The translations under genes were made by a program, and so were the position numbers. From Hydrogenophaga sp. (lineage in GTDB: Bacteria; Pseudomonadota; Gammaproteobacteria; Burkholderiales; Burkholderiaceae_C), in the NCBI GenBank assembly GCA_016741995.1, contig JACVCO010000016.1:35223-99222 (forward strand): a stretch of 64,000 nucleotides of DNA, read 5' to 3'. Within the stretch, counting starts at the first letter, position 1, and each line of letters begins with the position of its first letter. This document shows positions 10,977 through 21,195 of this stretch, piece after piece. The notes beneath the pieces were generated by a model that worked only from the letters and a program-made list of their open reading frames with translations, had not been told where the DNA came from and did not search any database.

Positions 10977-13577
10977 TCAGGCCGTCACGCCTTTGGCCGC
11001 GTCCGCGTACTCCTCGATCTGGTCGAAGTTCATGTAGCGGTACACGCTGGCGGCATCCTTGTTGATGATGCCCATCTCGGCGTGGTATTCGGCCACGGTG
11101 GGCAGCTTGCCCAGCTTGGACGCGATGGCCGCCAACTCCGCCGAGGCCAGGAACACGTTGGTGTTCTTGCCCAGGCGGTTGGGGAAGTTGCGGGTGCTGG
11201 TGCTGACCACCGTGGCGCCCTCACGCACCTGGGCCTGGTTGCCCATGCACAGGCTGCAGCCCGGCATTTCGGTGCGCGCGCCGGCAGTACCGAACGCCGC
11301 GTAGTGGCCTTCCTTGATCAGCTCGTTCTGGTCCATCTTGGTGGGCGGGGCCACCCAGAGCTTCACCGGGATGTCGCGCTGGCCGCCGAGCAGCTTGGCC
11401 GCGGCGCGGAAGTGGCCGATGTTGGTCATGCACGAGCCGATGAAGGCCTCGTCGATCGGGGTGCCGGCGACGTCGGACAGCAGCTTGGCGTCGTCCGGGT
11501 CGTTGGGGCAGCAGAGCACCGGCTCGGTCAGCTCGTTGAGATCGATCTCGATGACCGCGGCGTACTCGGCGTCCTTGTCGGCTTCGAGCAGCTCGGGCTT
11601 GGCCAGCCAGGCCTCGACCTTCTCGATGCGGCGCGCCAGCGTCTTCGCGTCGGCGTACCCGTCGGCGATCATGTTCTTCATCAGCACGACGTTCGAGGTG
11701 AGGTACTCGATGACGGGCTCTTTGTTGAGCTTGATCGTGCAGCCGGCGGCCGAGCGCTCGGCCGACGCGTCGGACAGCTCGAAGGCCTGTTCCACCTTGA
11801 GGTCGGGCAGGCCTTCGATTTCAAGGATGCGGCCCGAGAAGATGTTCTTCTTGCCGGCCTTGGCCACGGTCAGCAGGCCGGCCTTGATGGCGGCGTAGGG
11901 GATGGCATGCACGAGGTCGCGCAGCGTCACGCCCGGCTGCATCTGGCCCTTGAAGCGCACCAGCACGCTCTCGGGCATGTCCAGCGGCATCACGCCGGTG
12001 GCGGCGCCGAAGGCCACCAGGCCGGAGCCCGCGGGGAAGCTGATGCCGATGGGGAAGCGGGTGTGCGAATCGCCGCCGGTGCCCACGGTGTCGGGCAGCA
12101 GCAGGCGGTTGAGCCAGCTGTGGATCACGCCGTCACCGGGGCGCAGGGCCACACCGCCACGGTTGCTGATGAAGGCCGGCAGTTCGCGGTGGGTCTTCAC
12201 GTCCACCGGTTTCGGGTAGGCCGCGGTGTGGCAGAAGCTTTGCATCACCAGGTCGGCGCTGAAGCCCAGGCAGGCCAGGTCTTTCAGTTCGTCGCGGGTC
12301 ATGGGGCCGGTGGTGTCCTGGCTGCCCACGGTGGTCATCTTGGGTTCGCAGTAGGTGCCCGGGCGCACGCCCTGGCCTTCCGGCAGGCCAACGGCGCGGC
12401 CGACCATCTTCTGCGCCAGCGTGAAGCCGGCCTTGCTCGCGGCCGGTGCCTGCGGCAGGCGGAACGCGGTGGAGGCAGCCAGGCCCAGGAATTCGCGCGC
12501 CTTGGCGGTGAGGCTGCGGCCGATGATCAGGTTGATGCGGCCGCCAGCGCGCACTTCGTCCAGCAGCACGTCGCTCTTGAGCGCAAAGGCGGCCACTTCG
12601 GCGCCGTTCTTGAGCAGCTTGCCGTCGTAAGGCAGCACTTCGATGACGTCGCCCATCTCGAGCTTGCTCACGTCCACTTCGATCGGCAGCGAGCCCGAGT
12701 CTTCCTGCGTGTTGAAGAAGATGGGCGCGATCTTGCCGCCCAGCGTGACACCGCCGAAGCGCTTGTTGGGCACGAAGGGGATGTCTTGCCCCGTGGCCCA
12801 GATGACCGAGTTGGTGGCCGACTTGCGCGAGGAGCCGGTGCCCACCACGTCGCCCACATAGGCCACCAAGTGGCCCTTCTTCTTGAGGTCCTCGATGAAC
12901 TGCATCGGGCCGCGCTTGCCGTCTTCCTCGGGCTTGAAAGCCGCGTCGGGGCGGGTGTTCTTGAGCATCGCCAGGTAGTGCAGCGGAATGTCCGGGCGGC
13001 TCCAGGCGTCGGGCGCGGGCGAGAGGTCGTCGGTGTTGGTTTCGCCGGGCACCTTGAACACGGTGACGGTGATGCTCTTGGGCACTTCGGGGCGCGAGGT
13101 GAACCACTCGGCATCGGCCCAGCTCTTCATCACTTCCTGCGCCTTGGCGTTGCCGGCCTTGGCTTTCACGGCCACGTCGTTGAAGTAGTCGAACATCAGC
13201 AGCGTCTTCTTCAGCGCGTCGGCCGCCACGGCCGCCACACCCGGGTCATCGAGCAGTTCGATGAGCGGGTGCACGTTGTAGCCGCCGACCATGGTGCCCA
13301 GCAGCTCGGTGGCCTTGGCCTTGTCGATCAGGCCGACCTGCAGATCCCCGTGCGCCACGGCCGCCAGGAAGCTGGCCTTGACCTTGGCGGCGTCGTCCAC
13401 GCCGGGCGGCACGCGGTGCGTGAGCAGCTCCAGCAGGAAGGCTTCTTCGCCACCGGGCGGCGTCTTGATGAGTTCGATCAGCGCGGCCACCTGCTTCGCA
13501 TCGAGCGGCAGCGGCGGGATGCCCAGCGCGGCGCGTTCGGCGGCGTGGGCGCGGTAGTCGGCGAGGAAGGTGGACAT
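10977..13577 (-). CDS. acnB: Aconitate hydratase B (2-methylisocitrate dehydratase activity possible)
   Basis: 866 aa, standard AcnB length. The N-terminal HEAT-like domain (about 1-160) is followed by the swivel domain ([19 protein letters not shown] near 245) and the catalytic domains, the order specific to AcnB. Cluster cysteines are in [11 protein letters not shown] and [11 protein letters not shown], with CCPNDPDD before them. It is the main TCA aconitase in proteobacteria. It ends the leftward operon mdh-tam-citE-like-acnB, 27 bp after the CitE-like gene, and stops at the shared terminator. Regulation probably comes from the divergent promoter region near 16500. Confidence 0.97.
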   Translation of the reverse strand: MSTFLADYRAHAAERAALGIPPLPLDAKQVAALIELIKTPPGGEEAFLLELLTHRVPPGVDDAAKVKASFLAAVAHGDLQVGLIDKAKATELLGTMVGGYNVHPLIELLDDPGVAAVAADALKKTLLMFDYFNDVAVKAKAGNAKAQEVMKSWADAEWFTSRPEVPKSITVTVFKVPGETNTDDLSPAPDAWSRPDIPLHYLAMLKNTRPDAAFKPEEDGKRGPMQFIEDLKKKGHLVAYVGDVVGTGSSRKSATNSVIWATGQDIPFVPNKRFGGVTLGGKIAPIFFNTQEDSGSLPIEVDVSKLEMGDVIEVLPYDGKLLKNGAEVAAFALKSDVLLDEVRAGGRINLIIGRSLTAKAREFLGLAASTAFRLPQAPAASKAGFTLAQKMVGRAVGLPEGQGVRPGTYCEPKMTTVGSQDTTGPMTRDELKDLACLGFSADLVMQSFCHTAAYPKPVDVKTHRELPAFISNRGGVALRPGDGVIHSWLNRLLLPDTVGTGGDSHTRFPIGISFPAGSGLVAFGAATGVMPLDMPESVLVRFKGQMQPGVTLRDLVHAIPYAAIKAGLLTVAKAGKKNIFSGRILEIEGLPDLKVEQAFELSDASAERSAAGCTIKLNKEPVIEYLTSNVVLMKNMIADGYADAKTLARRIEKVEAWLAKPELLEADKDAEYAAVIEIDLNELTEPVLCCPNDPDDAKLLSDVAGTPIDEAFIGSCMTNIGHFRAAAKLLGGQRDIPVKLWVAPPTKMDQNELIKEGHYAAFGTAGARTEMPGCSLCMGNQAQVREGATVVSTSTRNFPNRLGKNTNVFLASAELAAIASKLGKLPTVAEYHAEMGIINKDAASVYRYMNFDQIEEYADAAKGVTA

Positions 13578-13604
13578 GGTCTTCTCCAGGACAGCGTGGG
13601 TGAT

Positions 13605-14597
13605 TCAGTGGGGAACAAGCAAGGTCTGCACCGGCGCGGGCAGGGTGCGCCCGGTGCGTTGCGCGCGTTCGAGCACCTGCCAGTAGTAGCGGTAGCTCGC
13701 GCGGTCGTGCAATCGGTTGGCCACCTGCACCGGCGCCCAGGCCGCAGCGGCGGCGCGTTCGATGACGGTGGCGGCTTCGTCGACCTCGTCCGCCGCGGGG
13801 GCGAAGGCGGCGACGATGGGGCGGATCTGGTCGGGGTGGATGCTCCACATGCGCGTGAAGCCCAGTTCATGCGCGGCACGGCACGCGCTGGCCTGCAGCG
13901 CCGCCAGGTCCTTGAATTCGGTGACCACGCCGTGCGCGGGCACCTTGCCGTGCGCGTGGCAGGCGCTGGCGATCTCGATCTTGGCGCGCAGCACCAGCGG
14001 GTGGCTGAACTGGCCCGCGGACGTCATGCCCGCGGACGGAATGGCGCCACCGTGCGCGGAGACGAAATCCATCAGGCCGAAGCTCAGGCTCTGGATGCGC
14101 GGGTGGGCCGCGATGTCGAAGGCGCGGTGCACCGCGGCGGGCGATTCGATCAGGGCGTGCAGCGGCAGATCGCGCGCGCCCGCGGCGTCGAGCAGGGCCG
14201 CAGCGCGGTCGACATCGGCCACGGTCTCGACCTTGGGCAGCATCACGTGGCACAGGCGCGCGCCGGCGCGGCCCACGATGTGAGCGATGTCGGCCTCGAA
14301 GGCGGGGTGGTCGACCGCGTGCACGCGCACCGCGACACGGGCACCGGCCGGCGCGGCCAGCGCGAGTTCGGTGACCAGCGCGGCGTGTTCGGCTTCGCCA
14401 CCAACCGGGGCGCCGTCCTCGCAATCGAGGGTGACGTCGAACACGCAGGCGCCGAATTCGGCCGTGAGTTCGGCCTGCAGCGCGAGGCTCTTGCGCATGC
14501 GCGTTTCGACGCCGCTGTAGTGATCGCACACCGGCAGCGCGATGGCGCCGGCCTGGGCGCCCAGCAGCACGTCTCGGGGGTTGGCGACCGGCGTCAT
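13605..14597 (-). CDS. CitE-like HpcH/HpaI aldolase family CoA-ester lyase
   Basis: 330 aa, the length of CitE / malyl-CoA lyase relatives. The metal and CoA motifs are visible: LDCEDGAP (N-terminal acidic site), [32 protein letters not shown], then [12 protein letters not shown] and [11 protein letters not shown]. Citrate lyase alpha and gamma subunits are absent, so this is a stand-alone lyase. Candidates are (3S)-malyl-CoA thioesterase, L-malyl-CoA lyase or citramalyl-CoA lyase activity. It overlaps tam by four bases (ATGA) and precedes acnB, so all are translated from one transcript. The reaction is undetermined; the context points to C4-C6 organic acids. Confidence 0.85.
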   Translation of the reverse strand: MTPVANPRDVLLGAQAGAIALPVCDHYSGVETRMRKSLALQAELTAEFGACVFDVTLDCEDGAPVGGEAEHAALVTELALAAPAGARVAVRVHAVDHPAFEADIAHIVGRAGARLCHVMLPKVETVADVDRAAALLDAAGARDLPLHALIESPAAVHRAFDIAAHPRIQSLSFGLMDFVSAHGGAIPSAGMTSAGQFSHPLVLRAKIEIASACHAHGKVPAHGVVTEFKDLAALQASACRAAHELGFTRMWSIHPDQIRPIVAAFAPAADEVDEAATVIERAAAAAWAPVQVANRLHDRASYRYYWQVLERAQRTGRTLPAPVQTLLVPH

Positions 14598-15370
14598 GGT
14601 TGGCGACGCGCCACGATGAAGAGGCGCGGGAAGGCCAGCAGGCGGCGGCCATCGGTGCGCGCGGGGTAGGCGGCGTCGATGCGGCGCTCGTAGTCGGCCA
14701 GGTAGTCGGCGCGCAGGGCTTCGCCCAGCGGTTCGGTGAAGGGGCGCAGGCCGGTGGCGCGCACCCAATCGACGATGGCGCCGGCCGAGTCCATGCGGTG
14801 CTGGTAGACGGTGTGCCAGGCGTCGACCTGCGCGGCGTCCTTCGCGAGCAGGTCGTAGTAGGCGGTGATGGGCTTGCGCGGCTCGCGCAGGCGGCTGGCG
14901 TCGCCGATGGTTTCGGCAAAGCGTGGCTGGGCCGCGGTCTCGCGCATCAGGCGGTGGCTGGGCTCGTCGAGGTTGTCCGGCATCTGCACCGCGAGCACAC
15001 CGCCCGGGGCGAGCAGCGCGAACAGGCGGGGGAACAGGGCCTCGTGCCCAGGCACCCATTGCAGGGCGGCGTTGGCGTAGATGAGATCGGGCGCCGCGTC
15101 AGGCTGCCAGTTGCCGATGTCGCCCAACGAAAAAGCCACGCCCGGCAGGCGCTTGCGTGCGCTCTCGAGCATGGCTTCGGAATTGTCGATGCCCGTCACG
15201 CGGGCATCGGGGAAGCGCTGCACCAGCAGCTCGGTGGAATTGCCCGGGCCACAGCCCAGATCCACCACCACGTTCGGCGAGGCCAATGGAACACGCGCCA
15301 GCAGCTCGTGCGCAGGACGGGTGCGTTCGTCCTCGAAGCGGCTGTAGAGCGCGGGGTTCCAGTCGGCCAT
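14594..15370 (-). CDS. tam: Trans-aconitate 2-methyltransferase
   Basis: 258 aa. The start [20 protein letters not shown] is the Tam signature. SAM motif [16 protein letters not shown] and the following DNSEAML and [16 protein letters not shown] segments are intact. Tam methylates trans-aconitate, a spontaneous isomer of the aconitase intermediate that inhibits aconitase, so placing it in the same operon as acnB is functionally apt. I chose the ATG at 15370, giving a typical N-terminus, over one nine bases further upstream. It begins 15 bp after mdh and ends in an ATGA overlap with the CitE-like gene. Confidence 0.93.
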   Translation of the reverse strand: MADWNPALYSRFEDERTRPAHELLARVPLASPNVVVDLGCGPGNSTELLVQRFPDARVTGIDNSEAMLESARKRLPGVAFSLGDIGNWQPDAAPDLIYANAALQWVPGHEALFPRLFALLAPGGVLAVQMPDNLDEPSHRLMRETAAQPRFAETIGDASRLREPRKPITAYYDLLAKDAAQVDAWHTVYQHRMDSAGAIVDWVRATGLRPFTEPLGEALRADYLADYERRIDAAYPARTDGRRLLAFPRLFIVARRQP

Positions 15371-15385
15371 CGCGTGCAACGGGAA

Positions 15386-16372
15386 TTACAGGAGGTGCTT
15401 GACGCCGTCCTGCTCGCCGACCAGCTCGGCCAGGGTCTTGTCGATGCACTTCTGGCTGAACGCGTCGATGGCCAGGCCTTCGACGATCTTGTATTTGCCG
15501 CCTTCGGTGGTGACGGGGAAACCGAACATCACGTCCTTGGGGATGCCGTACTCGCCGTTGGAGGGCACGCCCATGGTGACCCACTTGCCGTTGGAGCCCA
15601 GGGCCCAGTCGCGCATGTGGTCGATGGCGGCGTTGGCGGCCGATGCCGCCGACGACAGGCCGCGCGCTTCGATGATGGCGGCGCCGCGCTTGCCCACGGT
15701 GGGCAGGAACACGGTCTCGTTCCAGACCTGGTCGTTGATCAGATCCTTGACGGCCTTGCCGCCGATGGTGGCGAAGCGGTAGTCGGCGTACATGGTGGGC
15801 GAGTGGTTGCCCCACACGGTGAGCTTCTCGATCTCGCCGACCTTGCCACCGGTCTTGGCGGCGATCTGGCTGGCGGCGCGGTTGTGGTCCAGACGCAGCA
15901 TGGCGGTGAAGTTCTCGCGCGGCAGGCTGGGCGCGCTCTTCATGGCGATGTAGGCGTTGGTGTTGGCGGGGTTGCCGACCACCAGCACCTTGACGTTGCG
16001 GCTCGCCACGGCGTTCAGGGCCTTGCCCTGGGCGGTGAAGATCTGGGCGTTGGCGGCCAGCAGGTCGGCGCGCTCCATGCCGGGGCCGCGCGGACGGGCA
16101 CCCACCAGCAGGGCGTAGTCGGTGTCCTTGAAGGCGGTCATCGGGTCGGCGTGGGCTTCCATGCCGGCCAGCAGCGGGAAGGCACAGTCTTCCAGTTCCA
16201 TCATCACGCCCTTGAGCGCCTTCTGGGCCTTCTCGTCCGGGATCTCCAGCAACTGCAGGATCACGGGCTGGTCCTTGCCGAGCATTTCGCCGGAGGCGAT
16301 GCGGAACAGCAGGGCGTAGCCGATCTGGCCGGCGGCGCCGGTGACGGCGACGCGAACGGGCTTCTTGGTCAT
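15386..16372 (-). CDS. mdh: Malate dehydrogenase
   Basis: 328 aa, the cytosolic-type (group of [18 protein letters not shown]) malate dehydrogenase used by betaproteobacteria. The NAD-binding glycine motif is at residues 10-16. [13 protein letters not shown] and the catalytic-His stretch [13 protein letters not shown] follow. It oxidises malate to oxaloacetate. It is the first gene of the leftward operon and is divergent from the GntR regulator gene. The about 200-bp gap between them holds promoters for both directions and an AT-rich palindrome. Confidence 0.97.
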   Translation of the reverse strand: MTKKPVRVAVTGAAGQIGYALLFRIASGEMLGKDQPVILQLLEIPDEKAQKALKGVMMELEDCAFPLLAGMEAHADPMTAFKDTDYALLVGARPRGPGMERADLLAANAQIFTAQGKALNAVASRNVKVLVVGNPANTNAYIAMKSAPSLPRENFTAMLRLDHNRAASQIAAKTGGKVGEIEKLTVWGNHSPTMYADYRFATIGGKAVKDLINDQVWNETVFLPTVGKRGAAIIEARGLSSAASAANAAIDHMRDWALGSNGKWVTMGVPSNGEYGIPKDVMFGFPVTTEGGKYKIVEGLAIDAFSQKCIDKTLAELVGEQDGVKHLL

Positions 16373-16478
16373 GGTGGGAGCTCCAGGGAAGGGTGTTGGA
16401 ATGCGGAGGGACCGGGGCCGCGGGACCGGCGCACAGCGCCGAAGAGGCGGTGGCGGTCGGGGGTCGAGTCGGGTCGTG

Positions 16479-16508
16479 AGTGTACCCGCGTAAACCCTAG
16501 ACGGTCAA
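16479..16508 (-). promoter_or_regulatory. Candidate sigma-70 promoter for mdh operon
   Basis: On the leftward strand TTGACC (16508-16503) and TACACT (16484-16479) are spaced by 18 bases. The -35 end lies nine bases from the AT-rich palindrome. It would give a leader of about 100 bases for mdh. Confidence 0.5.
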
Positions 16509-16509
16509 T

Positions 16510-16537
16510 TTGTCTTATGTCTTATATAAGATATGAT
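16510..16537 (+). promoter_or_regulatory. Candidate sigma-70 promoter for gntR
   Basis: TTGTCT (16510-16515) and TATGAT (16532-16537) with a 16-base spacer. The palindrome 16517-16534 fills the spacer and the -10 box, so a bound regulator would block it. The predicted transcript start near 16544 supports the downstream ATG at 16572 as the gntR start. Confidence 0.6.
16517..16534. promoter_or_regulatory. AT-rich palindrome, candidate GntR operator
   Basis: ATGTCTTATATAAGATAT. The inner TCTTATATAAGA (16520-16531) is a perfect 12-base palindrome, and two of the next three flanking base pairs also match. Further left lies a second TGTCTTAT half-site (16511-16518). It stands out in GC-rich DNA. 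It lies over the gntR promoter and just upstream of the mdh promoter, fitting autoregulation and joint control of both arms by the adjacent GntR protein. Confidence 0.75.
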
Positions 16538-16571
16538 TGGTTCTCGCGGCAAGCCCGCCAACCGCATCCGA

Positions 16572-17366
16572 ATGGCCACCACGCCCTCCTCCTCAGACGC
16601 CTTTTTGCCGGGCGATGGCAGCCCCGCTGCCGAGCTGGTGGCGCCCGCCTTCAGCCCGCTGTACCAGCAGATCAAGGGGCTCATCCTGCGCAGCCTGCAG
16701 GCCGGCGAGTGGAAGCCCGGTGACACGATCCCGAGCGAGCTCGAACTCGCCGCGCGCTACAAGGTGAGCCAGGGCACGGTGCGCAAGGCGATCGACGAAC
16801 TTGCCACCGACAACCTGGTGGTGCGCCGCCAGGGCAAAGGCACCTTCGTTGCCACCCACGCCGAACAGCACATCCAGTTCCGCTTCCTGCGCCTGCTGCC
16901 CGACCAGGGCACGCTCGACGAACAGGGCCTGGCCGAGCGGCAGATCATCGATGTGCGCCGCCTGCGCGCGAGCGCCGACGTGGCCCGCCAGCTCGGCCTG
17001 CGCACGGGCGACGGTGTTCTGCAAGTGCGCCGCGTGCTGGCCTTCGGCGGCACGCCCGCCATCCTCGAGGAGATCTGGCTGCCCGGTGGCCCGTTCAAGG
17101 GCCTCACGCTCGACACCCTGGCCAGCGACAAGGGGCCCATGTACGCGCTGTTCGAATCGCAGTTCGGCGTGCGCATGGTCCGCGCGGTGGAAAAGATCAA
17201 GGCCGTGAGCGCCGACACCGAGTCGGCCGAGCGCCTGGCCGTGGCGCCCGGCCACCCGCTCCTGAGCGTGGAGCGGCTGGCCTACACCTACAACGACACC
17301 CCGATGGAACTGCGGCGCGGCCTGTACCGCACCGACGCACGCCACTACCGCAATGAACTGAGCTGA
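16572..17366 (+). CDS. GntR/HutC-family transcriptional regulator of the TCA cluster
   Basis: 264 aa. A winged helix-turn-helix is at about residues 30-97 (SPLYQQIKGLILRSLQAGEW, then PSELELAARYKVSQGTVRKA and RRQGKGTFV). It is followed by a UTRA ligand-binding domain to the C-terminus (LSVERLAYTYNDTPMELRRG is typical). An ATG at 16533 is also in frame, but it lies inside the -10/palindrome region, so I prefer 16572. The gene is divergent from mdh and runs toward sdhC 159 bp downstream. Control of mdh-acnB and of sdh-gltA is inferred from position; the effector is probably a TCA-cycle acid. Confidence 0.88.
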   Translation: MATTPSSSDAFLPGDGSPAAELVAPAFSPLYQQIKGLILRSLQAGEWKPGDTIPSELELAARYKVSQGTVRKAIDELATDNLVVRRQGKGTFVATHAEQHIQFRFLRLLPDQGTLDEQGLAERQIIDVRRLRASADVARQLGLRTGDGVLQVRRVLAFGGTPAILEEIWLPGGPFKGLTLDTLASDKGPMYALFESQFGVRMVRAVEKIKAVSADTESAERLAVAPGHPLLSVERLAYTYNDTPMELRRGLYRTDARHYRNELS

Positions 17367-17459
17367 GAACCCGGGCGCATCGCAGCGCCGCACTCGGGCA
17401 AGGCGCCCACCGCGACACGCCCTCGTGGTGCGTTGCAATAGAATTTGCCCGCTCCTGGT

Positions 17460-17481
17460 GCGAGTTACCAGCGAGTTACCA
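17460..17481 (+). repeat. 11-bp tandem duplication in sdhC leader
   Basis: GCGAGTTACCA occurs twice head to tail (17460-17470 and 17471-17481), 44 bases before the sdhC start. It may be slippage, or paired half-sites for a regulator. Confidence 0.6.
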
Positions 17482-17525
17482 AGCCCTCCCCCCGCCCGAG
17501 CGCCTTTCCCACGAAAGCCTTTCCC

Positions 17526-17957
17526 ATGCCCGAGTTGACCAACAAGCGGCCCGAGTTCCGCAACATCAACGCGTTCAAGGACCTCACCACCTACCGCCTG
17601 CCCCCCGCCGGCTGGGTGTCGATCCTGCACCGCGTCAGCGGCCTGTTGATGTTCCTGCTGCTGCCCCTGATCGTGTGGCTGTTCGACACCTCGGTGTCTT
17701 CCGAGATCTCCTACGAGGGCTTCGTCAGCGCTTTTGCCGGCGGCCTGGGCTTCGTGCCCGGCTGGTTGCTCAAGCTCGTGGTGCTCGCGCTCATCTGGGC
17801 GTACCTGCACCACTTCATTGCCGGCGTGCGCCACCTCTGGATGGACGCCACCCACGCCGTCACGAAGGAATTCGGCAAGTCGTCGGCCATCGTCACGCTG
17901 GTGCTCAGCATCGGCCTGACCGTGGTGCTGGGCGCCAAGCTCTTCGGCCTCTACTGA
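17526..17957 (+). CDS. sdhC: Succinate dehydrogenase cytochrome b556 subunit
   Basis: 143 aa with three membrane helices. The conserved quinone-site stretch ILHRVSGLLMFLLLP is near residues 37-51, and the heme-ligand region HHFIAGVRHLWMD near 98. It anchors complex II to the inner membrane, with SdhD. An ATG at 17526 gives the usual MPELTNKRPEFRNIN-like N-terminus. An upstream TTG-started extension lies in the leader repeat and is rejected. First gene of sdhCDAB-sdhE-gltA. Confidence 0.96.
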   Translation: MPELTNKRPEFRNINAFKDLTTYRLPPAGWVSILHRVSGLLMFLLLPLIVWLFDTSVSSEISYEGFVSAFAGGLGFVPGWLLKLVVLALIWAYLHHFIAGVRHLWMDATHAVTKEFGKSSAIVTLVLSIGLTVVLGAKLFGLY

Positions 17958-17975
17958 TCCCGCGAGGTCCACACC

Positions 17976-18341
17976 ATGTCCGTCAACTACGGTTCCAAAC
18001 GCGTCGTCACCGGCGCCCACTACGGCACGCGCGACTGGCTCGCGCAGCGCATCACCGCCGCCCTCATGGCGCTGTTCACCCTGGTGCTGCTCATCCAGGT
18101 GCTGTTCACCAGCGGCCCGCTCGGCTACGAAGGCTGGGCCGGCATCTTTGCGCCGCAGTGGATGAAGGCACTGACCTTCGCCATGTTCCTGGCCCTGACC
18201 TACCACGTGTGGGTCGGTGTGCGCGACATCTGGATGGATTACGTCAAACCCGCCGGCCTGCGCCTGGTGCTGCACGTGTTCACCCTGGTCTGGCTCCTGG
18301 CTTGCCTGGGCTGGGCCGTTCAAGTTCTCTGGAGAGTCTGA
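17976..18341 (+). CDS. sdhD: Succinate dehydrogenase membrane anchor subunit
   Basis: 121 aa with three hydrophobic helices. It starts with [29 protein letters not shown] sequence (residues 2-26) typical of beta-proteobacterial SdhD. The central [15 protein letters not shown] stretch provides the heme-side histidine. It forms the quinone-reducing anchor with SdhC. It begins 18 bp after sdhC and ends four bases before sdhA. Confidence 0.95.
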   Translation: MSVNYGSKRVVTGAHYGTRDWLAQRITAALMALFTLVLLIQVLFTSGPLGYEGWAGIFAPQWMKALTFAMFLALTYHVWVGVRDIWMDYVKPAGLRLVLHVFTLVWLLACLGWAVQVLWRV

Positions 18342-18345
18342 CGCC

Positions 18346-20151
18346 ATGTCCGCCAACGCATCCCTTCCCAAGCGTCAGTTCGACGTCGTCATCGTCGGCG
18401 CCGGCGGCTCCGGCATGCGCGCCTCGCTGCAACTGGCGCGCGCCGGCCTCAAGGTGGCCGTGCTGTCCAAGGTCTTCCCCACCCGCTCGCACACCGTGGC
18501 CGCGCAAGGCGGCATCGGCGCCTCGCTCGGCAACATGAGCGAAGACAACTGGCACTACCACTTCTACGACACGATCAAGGGCTCCGACTGGCTTGGTGAC
18601 CAAGACGCCATCGAGTTCATGTGTCGCGAAGCACCCAAGGTGGTGTACGAGCTCGAGCACATGGGTATGCCGTTCGACCGCAACCCCGACGGCACCATCT
18701 ACCAGCGCCCCTTCGGTGGCCACACCGCCAACTACGGCGAGAAGGCCGTGCCGCGCGCCTGCGCCGCAGCCGACCGCACCGGCCACGCCATGTTGCACAC
18801 GCTGTACCAGCAGAACGTGGCAGCACGCACCACCTTCTTCGTCGAGTGGATGGCGCTCGACCTCGTGCGCGATGCCGAGGGCGATGTGGTGGGTGTGACC
18901 GCTCTCGAGATGGAGACCGGCGAGGTCTACATGCTCGAGGCCAAGACCACACTGCTGGCCACTGGCGGCGCCGGCCGCATCTTCGCGGCGTCCACCAACG
19001 CCTTCATCAACACCGGCGACGGCCTGGGCATGGCCGCACGCGCGGGCATCCCGCTGCAGGACATGGAGTTCTGGCAGTTCCACCCCACCGGCGTGGCCGG
19101 CGCGGGCGTGCTGCTCACCGAAGGCTGCCGCGGTGAAGGCGCTTTCCTCGTCAACAGCGAGGGCGAGCGCTTCATGGAGCGCTACGCGCCCACGCTGAAG
19201 GATCTCGCGCCGCGCGACTTCGTCTCGCGCTGCATGGACCAGGAGATCAAGGAAGGCCGTGGCTGTGGCCCAAACAAGGACTACGTGCTGCTGAACTTCA
19301 GCTACCTCAGCGCCGACACCATCCACAAGCGCCTGCCGTCGGTGTACGAGATCGGCGTGAACTTCGCCAACGTCGACATCACGCGCGAGCCGATCCCCGT
19401 GGTGCCCACCATCCACTACCAGATGGGCGGCATCCCGACCAACATCAATGGCCAGGTCGTCACGCCCGATGGCAACGGCGGCCAGAAAGTGGTCAACGGT
19501 CTGTACGCCGTGGGCGAATGCTCCTGCGTGAGCGTGCACGGCGCCAACCGCCTGGGCACCAACTCGCTGCTCGACCTGCTGGTGTTCGGCCGCGCGGCCG
19601 GCAACCACATCGTCCAGTACAACGACAAGAACAAGACACACAAGCCCGTGCCCAAGGACGGCGCCGACCTTACGCTCTCGCGCCTGGCCCGCCTGGACGG
19701 CACCACCAGCGGCGAGTACGCACAGGACGTGGCCAACGACATGCGCGCCGCGATGCAGCAGCACGCCGGCGTGTTCCGCACCCAGGCCGGCATGGACGAA
19801 GGCGTTGCCAAGATCAACGCCATGCGCGAACGCGTGGGCAAGATCGAGCTCAAGGACAAGTCCAAGGTCTTCAACACCGCGCGCATCGAGGCGCTGGAGG
19901 TGGAGAACCTGATCGAATGCGCCCAGGCCACCATGACCTCGGCCGCCGCCCGCCGCGAATGCCGCGGCGCGCACACCGTGTACGACTACGAGCGCCCCGC
20001 CGACGACGCGCAGTACCCGCTGGGCCGCAACGACGCCGAGTGGATGAAGCACACGCTGTGGCACAGCGCGAACAACTCGCTGACCTACAAGCCGGTGAAC
20101 CTCAAACCGCTCACCGTCGAGTCCGTGCCGCCCAAGGTCCGCACGTTCTGA
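18346..20151 (+). CDS. sdhA: Succinate dehydrogenase flavoprotein subunit
   Basis: 601 aa. FAD-binding GAGGSG is at residues 18-23. The covalent-flavin histidine H49 is in [11 protein letters not shown]. The active-site stretches [30 protein letters not shown] and [10 protein letters not shown] follow in order. The C-terminal R-rich domain ends with [11 protein letters not shown]. It oxidises succinate to fumarate as the catalytic subunit of complex II. Flavinylation would need SdhE, encoded two genes downstream. An ATG at 18346 follows sdhD directly. Confidence 0.98.
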   Translation: MSANASLPKRQFDVVIVGAGGSGMRASLQLARAGLKVAVLSKVFPTRSHTVAAQGGIGASLGNMSEDNWHYHFYDTIKGSDWLGDQDAIEFMCREAPKVVYELEHMGMPFDRNPDGTIYQRPFGGHTANYGEKAVPRACAAADRTGHAMLHTLYQQNVAARTTFFVEWMALDLVRDAEGDVVGVTALEMETGEVYMLEAKTTLLATGGAGRIFAASTNAFINTGDGLGMAARAGIPLQDMEFWQFHPTGVAGAGVLLTEGCRGEGAFLVNSEGERFMERYAPTLKDLAPRDFVSRCMDQEIKEGRGCGPNKDYVLLNFSYLSADTIHKRLPSVYEIGVNFANVDITREPIPVVPTIHYQMGGIPTNINGQVVTPDGNGGQKVVNGLYAVGECSCVSVHGANRLGTNSLLDLLVFGRAAGNHIVQYNDKNKTHKPVPKDGADLTLSRLARLDGTTSGEYAQDVANDMRAAMQQHAGVFRTQAGMDEGVAKINAMRERVGKIELKDKSKVFNTARIEALEVENLIECAQATMTSAAARRECRGAHTVYDYERPADDAQYPLGRNDAEWMKHTLWHSANNSLTYKPVNLKPLTVESVPPKVRTF

Positions 20152-20174
20152 GCCTTCTCACGGAGACCCCCCAC

Positions 20175-20876
20175 ATGCTTCGCACATTCAAGATCTACCG
20201 CTACGACCCCGAGAAGGACGCCAAGCCCTACATGCAGACCATCCAGGTCGAGCTCGACGGGCACGAGCGCATGCTGCTCGACGCGCTCATGAAGCTCAAG
20301 GCCGTGGACCCGTCCATTTCCTTCCGCCGCTCCTGTCGTGAAGGCGTGTGCGGTTCGGACGCGATGAACATCAATGGCAAGAACGGCCTGGCCTGCCTGA
20401 CCAACATGAACACGCTCAAGGGCGACATCGTGTTGAAGCCCTTGCCCGGCCTGCCGGTGGTGCGCGACCTGATCGTCGACATGACGCTGTTCTTCAAGCA
20501 GTACCACAGCATCAAGCCCTACCTCATCAACGAGAACATTCCGCCCGAGAAGGAGCGTTTGCAATCGCCTGAAGAGCGCGAGGAGCTCAACGGCCTGTAC
20601 GAGTGCATCCTGTGCGCGAGCTGCTCCACGAGCTGCCCGAGCTTCTGGTGGAACCCGGACAAGTTCGTCGGCCCGGCCGGCCTGCTGCAGGCCTACCGCT
20701 TCATCGCCGACAGCCGCGATCAGGCCACCGGCGAGCGCCTCGACAACCTCGAGGATCCGTACCGCCTGTTCCGCTGCCACACCATCATGAACTGCGTCGA
20801 TGTCTGCCCCAAGGGCCTGAACCCCACGAAGGCCATCGGCAAGATCAAGGAAATGATGGTGCTGCGCGCCGTCTGA
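20175..20876 (+). CDS. sdhB: Succinate dehydrogenase iron-sulfur subunit
   Basis: 233 aa. The 2Fe-2S ligands are in SCREGVCGSDAM and LACLTNM near residues 55-78. The 4Fe-4S and 3Fe-4S cysteines are in CILCASCSTSCPSFWW (about 144-159) and CHTIMNCVDVCPKGLNPTKA (about 201-220). It transfers electrons from SdhA to the quinone site. The gene lies 23 bp after sdhA. Confidence 0.98.
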   Translation: MLRTFKIYRYDPEKDAKPYMQTIQVELDGHERMLLDALMKLKAVDPSISFRRSCREGVCGSDAMNINGKNGLACLTNMNTLKGDIVLKPLPGLPVVRDLIVDMTLFFKQYHSIKPYLINENIPPEKERLQSPEEREELNGLYECILCASCSTSCPSFWWNPDKFVGPAGLLQAYRFIADSRDQATGERLDNLEDPYRLFRCHTIMNCVDVCPKGLNPTKAIGKIKEMMVLRAV

Positions 20877-20889
20877 ACCCGCACACCCC

Positions 20890-21195
20890 ATGAACGGCAA
20901 CGACAACGCCCTGCTCGACGAGCGCAGCATGAGCAAGCTGCGCTGGCGTTGCCGTCGTGGGTTGCTCGAGAACGATCTGTTCATCGAGCGCTTCTTCGAG
21001 CGGCACGCATCTTGCCTGACCGTCGAGCAGGCCCAGGCCCTGAGCGAGCTGATGGACCTGTCCGACAACGACCTGCTCGATCTGCTGCTCGGCCGCAAGC
21101 CCCTCGCGGGCGATCTCGACCGCAACGACGTGACGCAAGTGCTCGCACTGCTGCGCGGCGCCAGCCCTACCCCCAGAACCGAGGAACCTGCATGA
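20890..21195 (+). CDS. sdhE: SdhE FAD assembly factor
   Basis: 101 aa, of which about 80 form the SdhE (YgfY/Sdh5) helical domain. The essential RGxxE motif is visible as RRGLLEND near residue 23. It promotes covalent attachment of FAD to SdhA. It sits 13 bp after sdhB and its stop overlaps the gltA start by four bases (ATGA), so the two are translationally coupled. Confidence 0.95.
   Translation: MNGNDNALLDERSMSKLRWRCRRGLLENDLFIERFFERHASCLTVEQAQALSELMDLSDNDLLDLLLGRKPLAGDLDRNDVTQVLALLRGASPTPRTEEPA

Noticed and set aside
11082..14669. 1195-codon open frame on the rightward strand opposite acnB and the CitE-like gene
   Set aside because: Shadow of two well-identified genes; no ribosome site, no domain.
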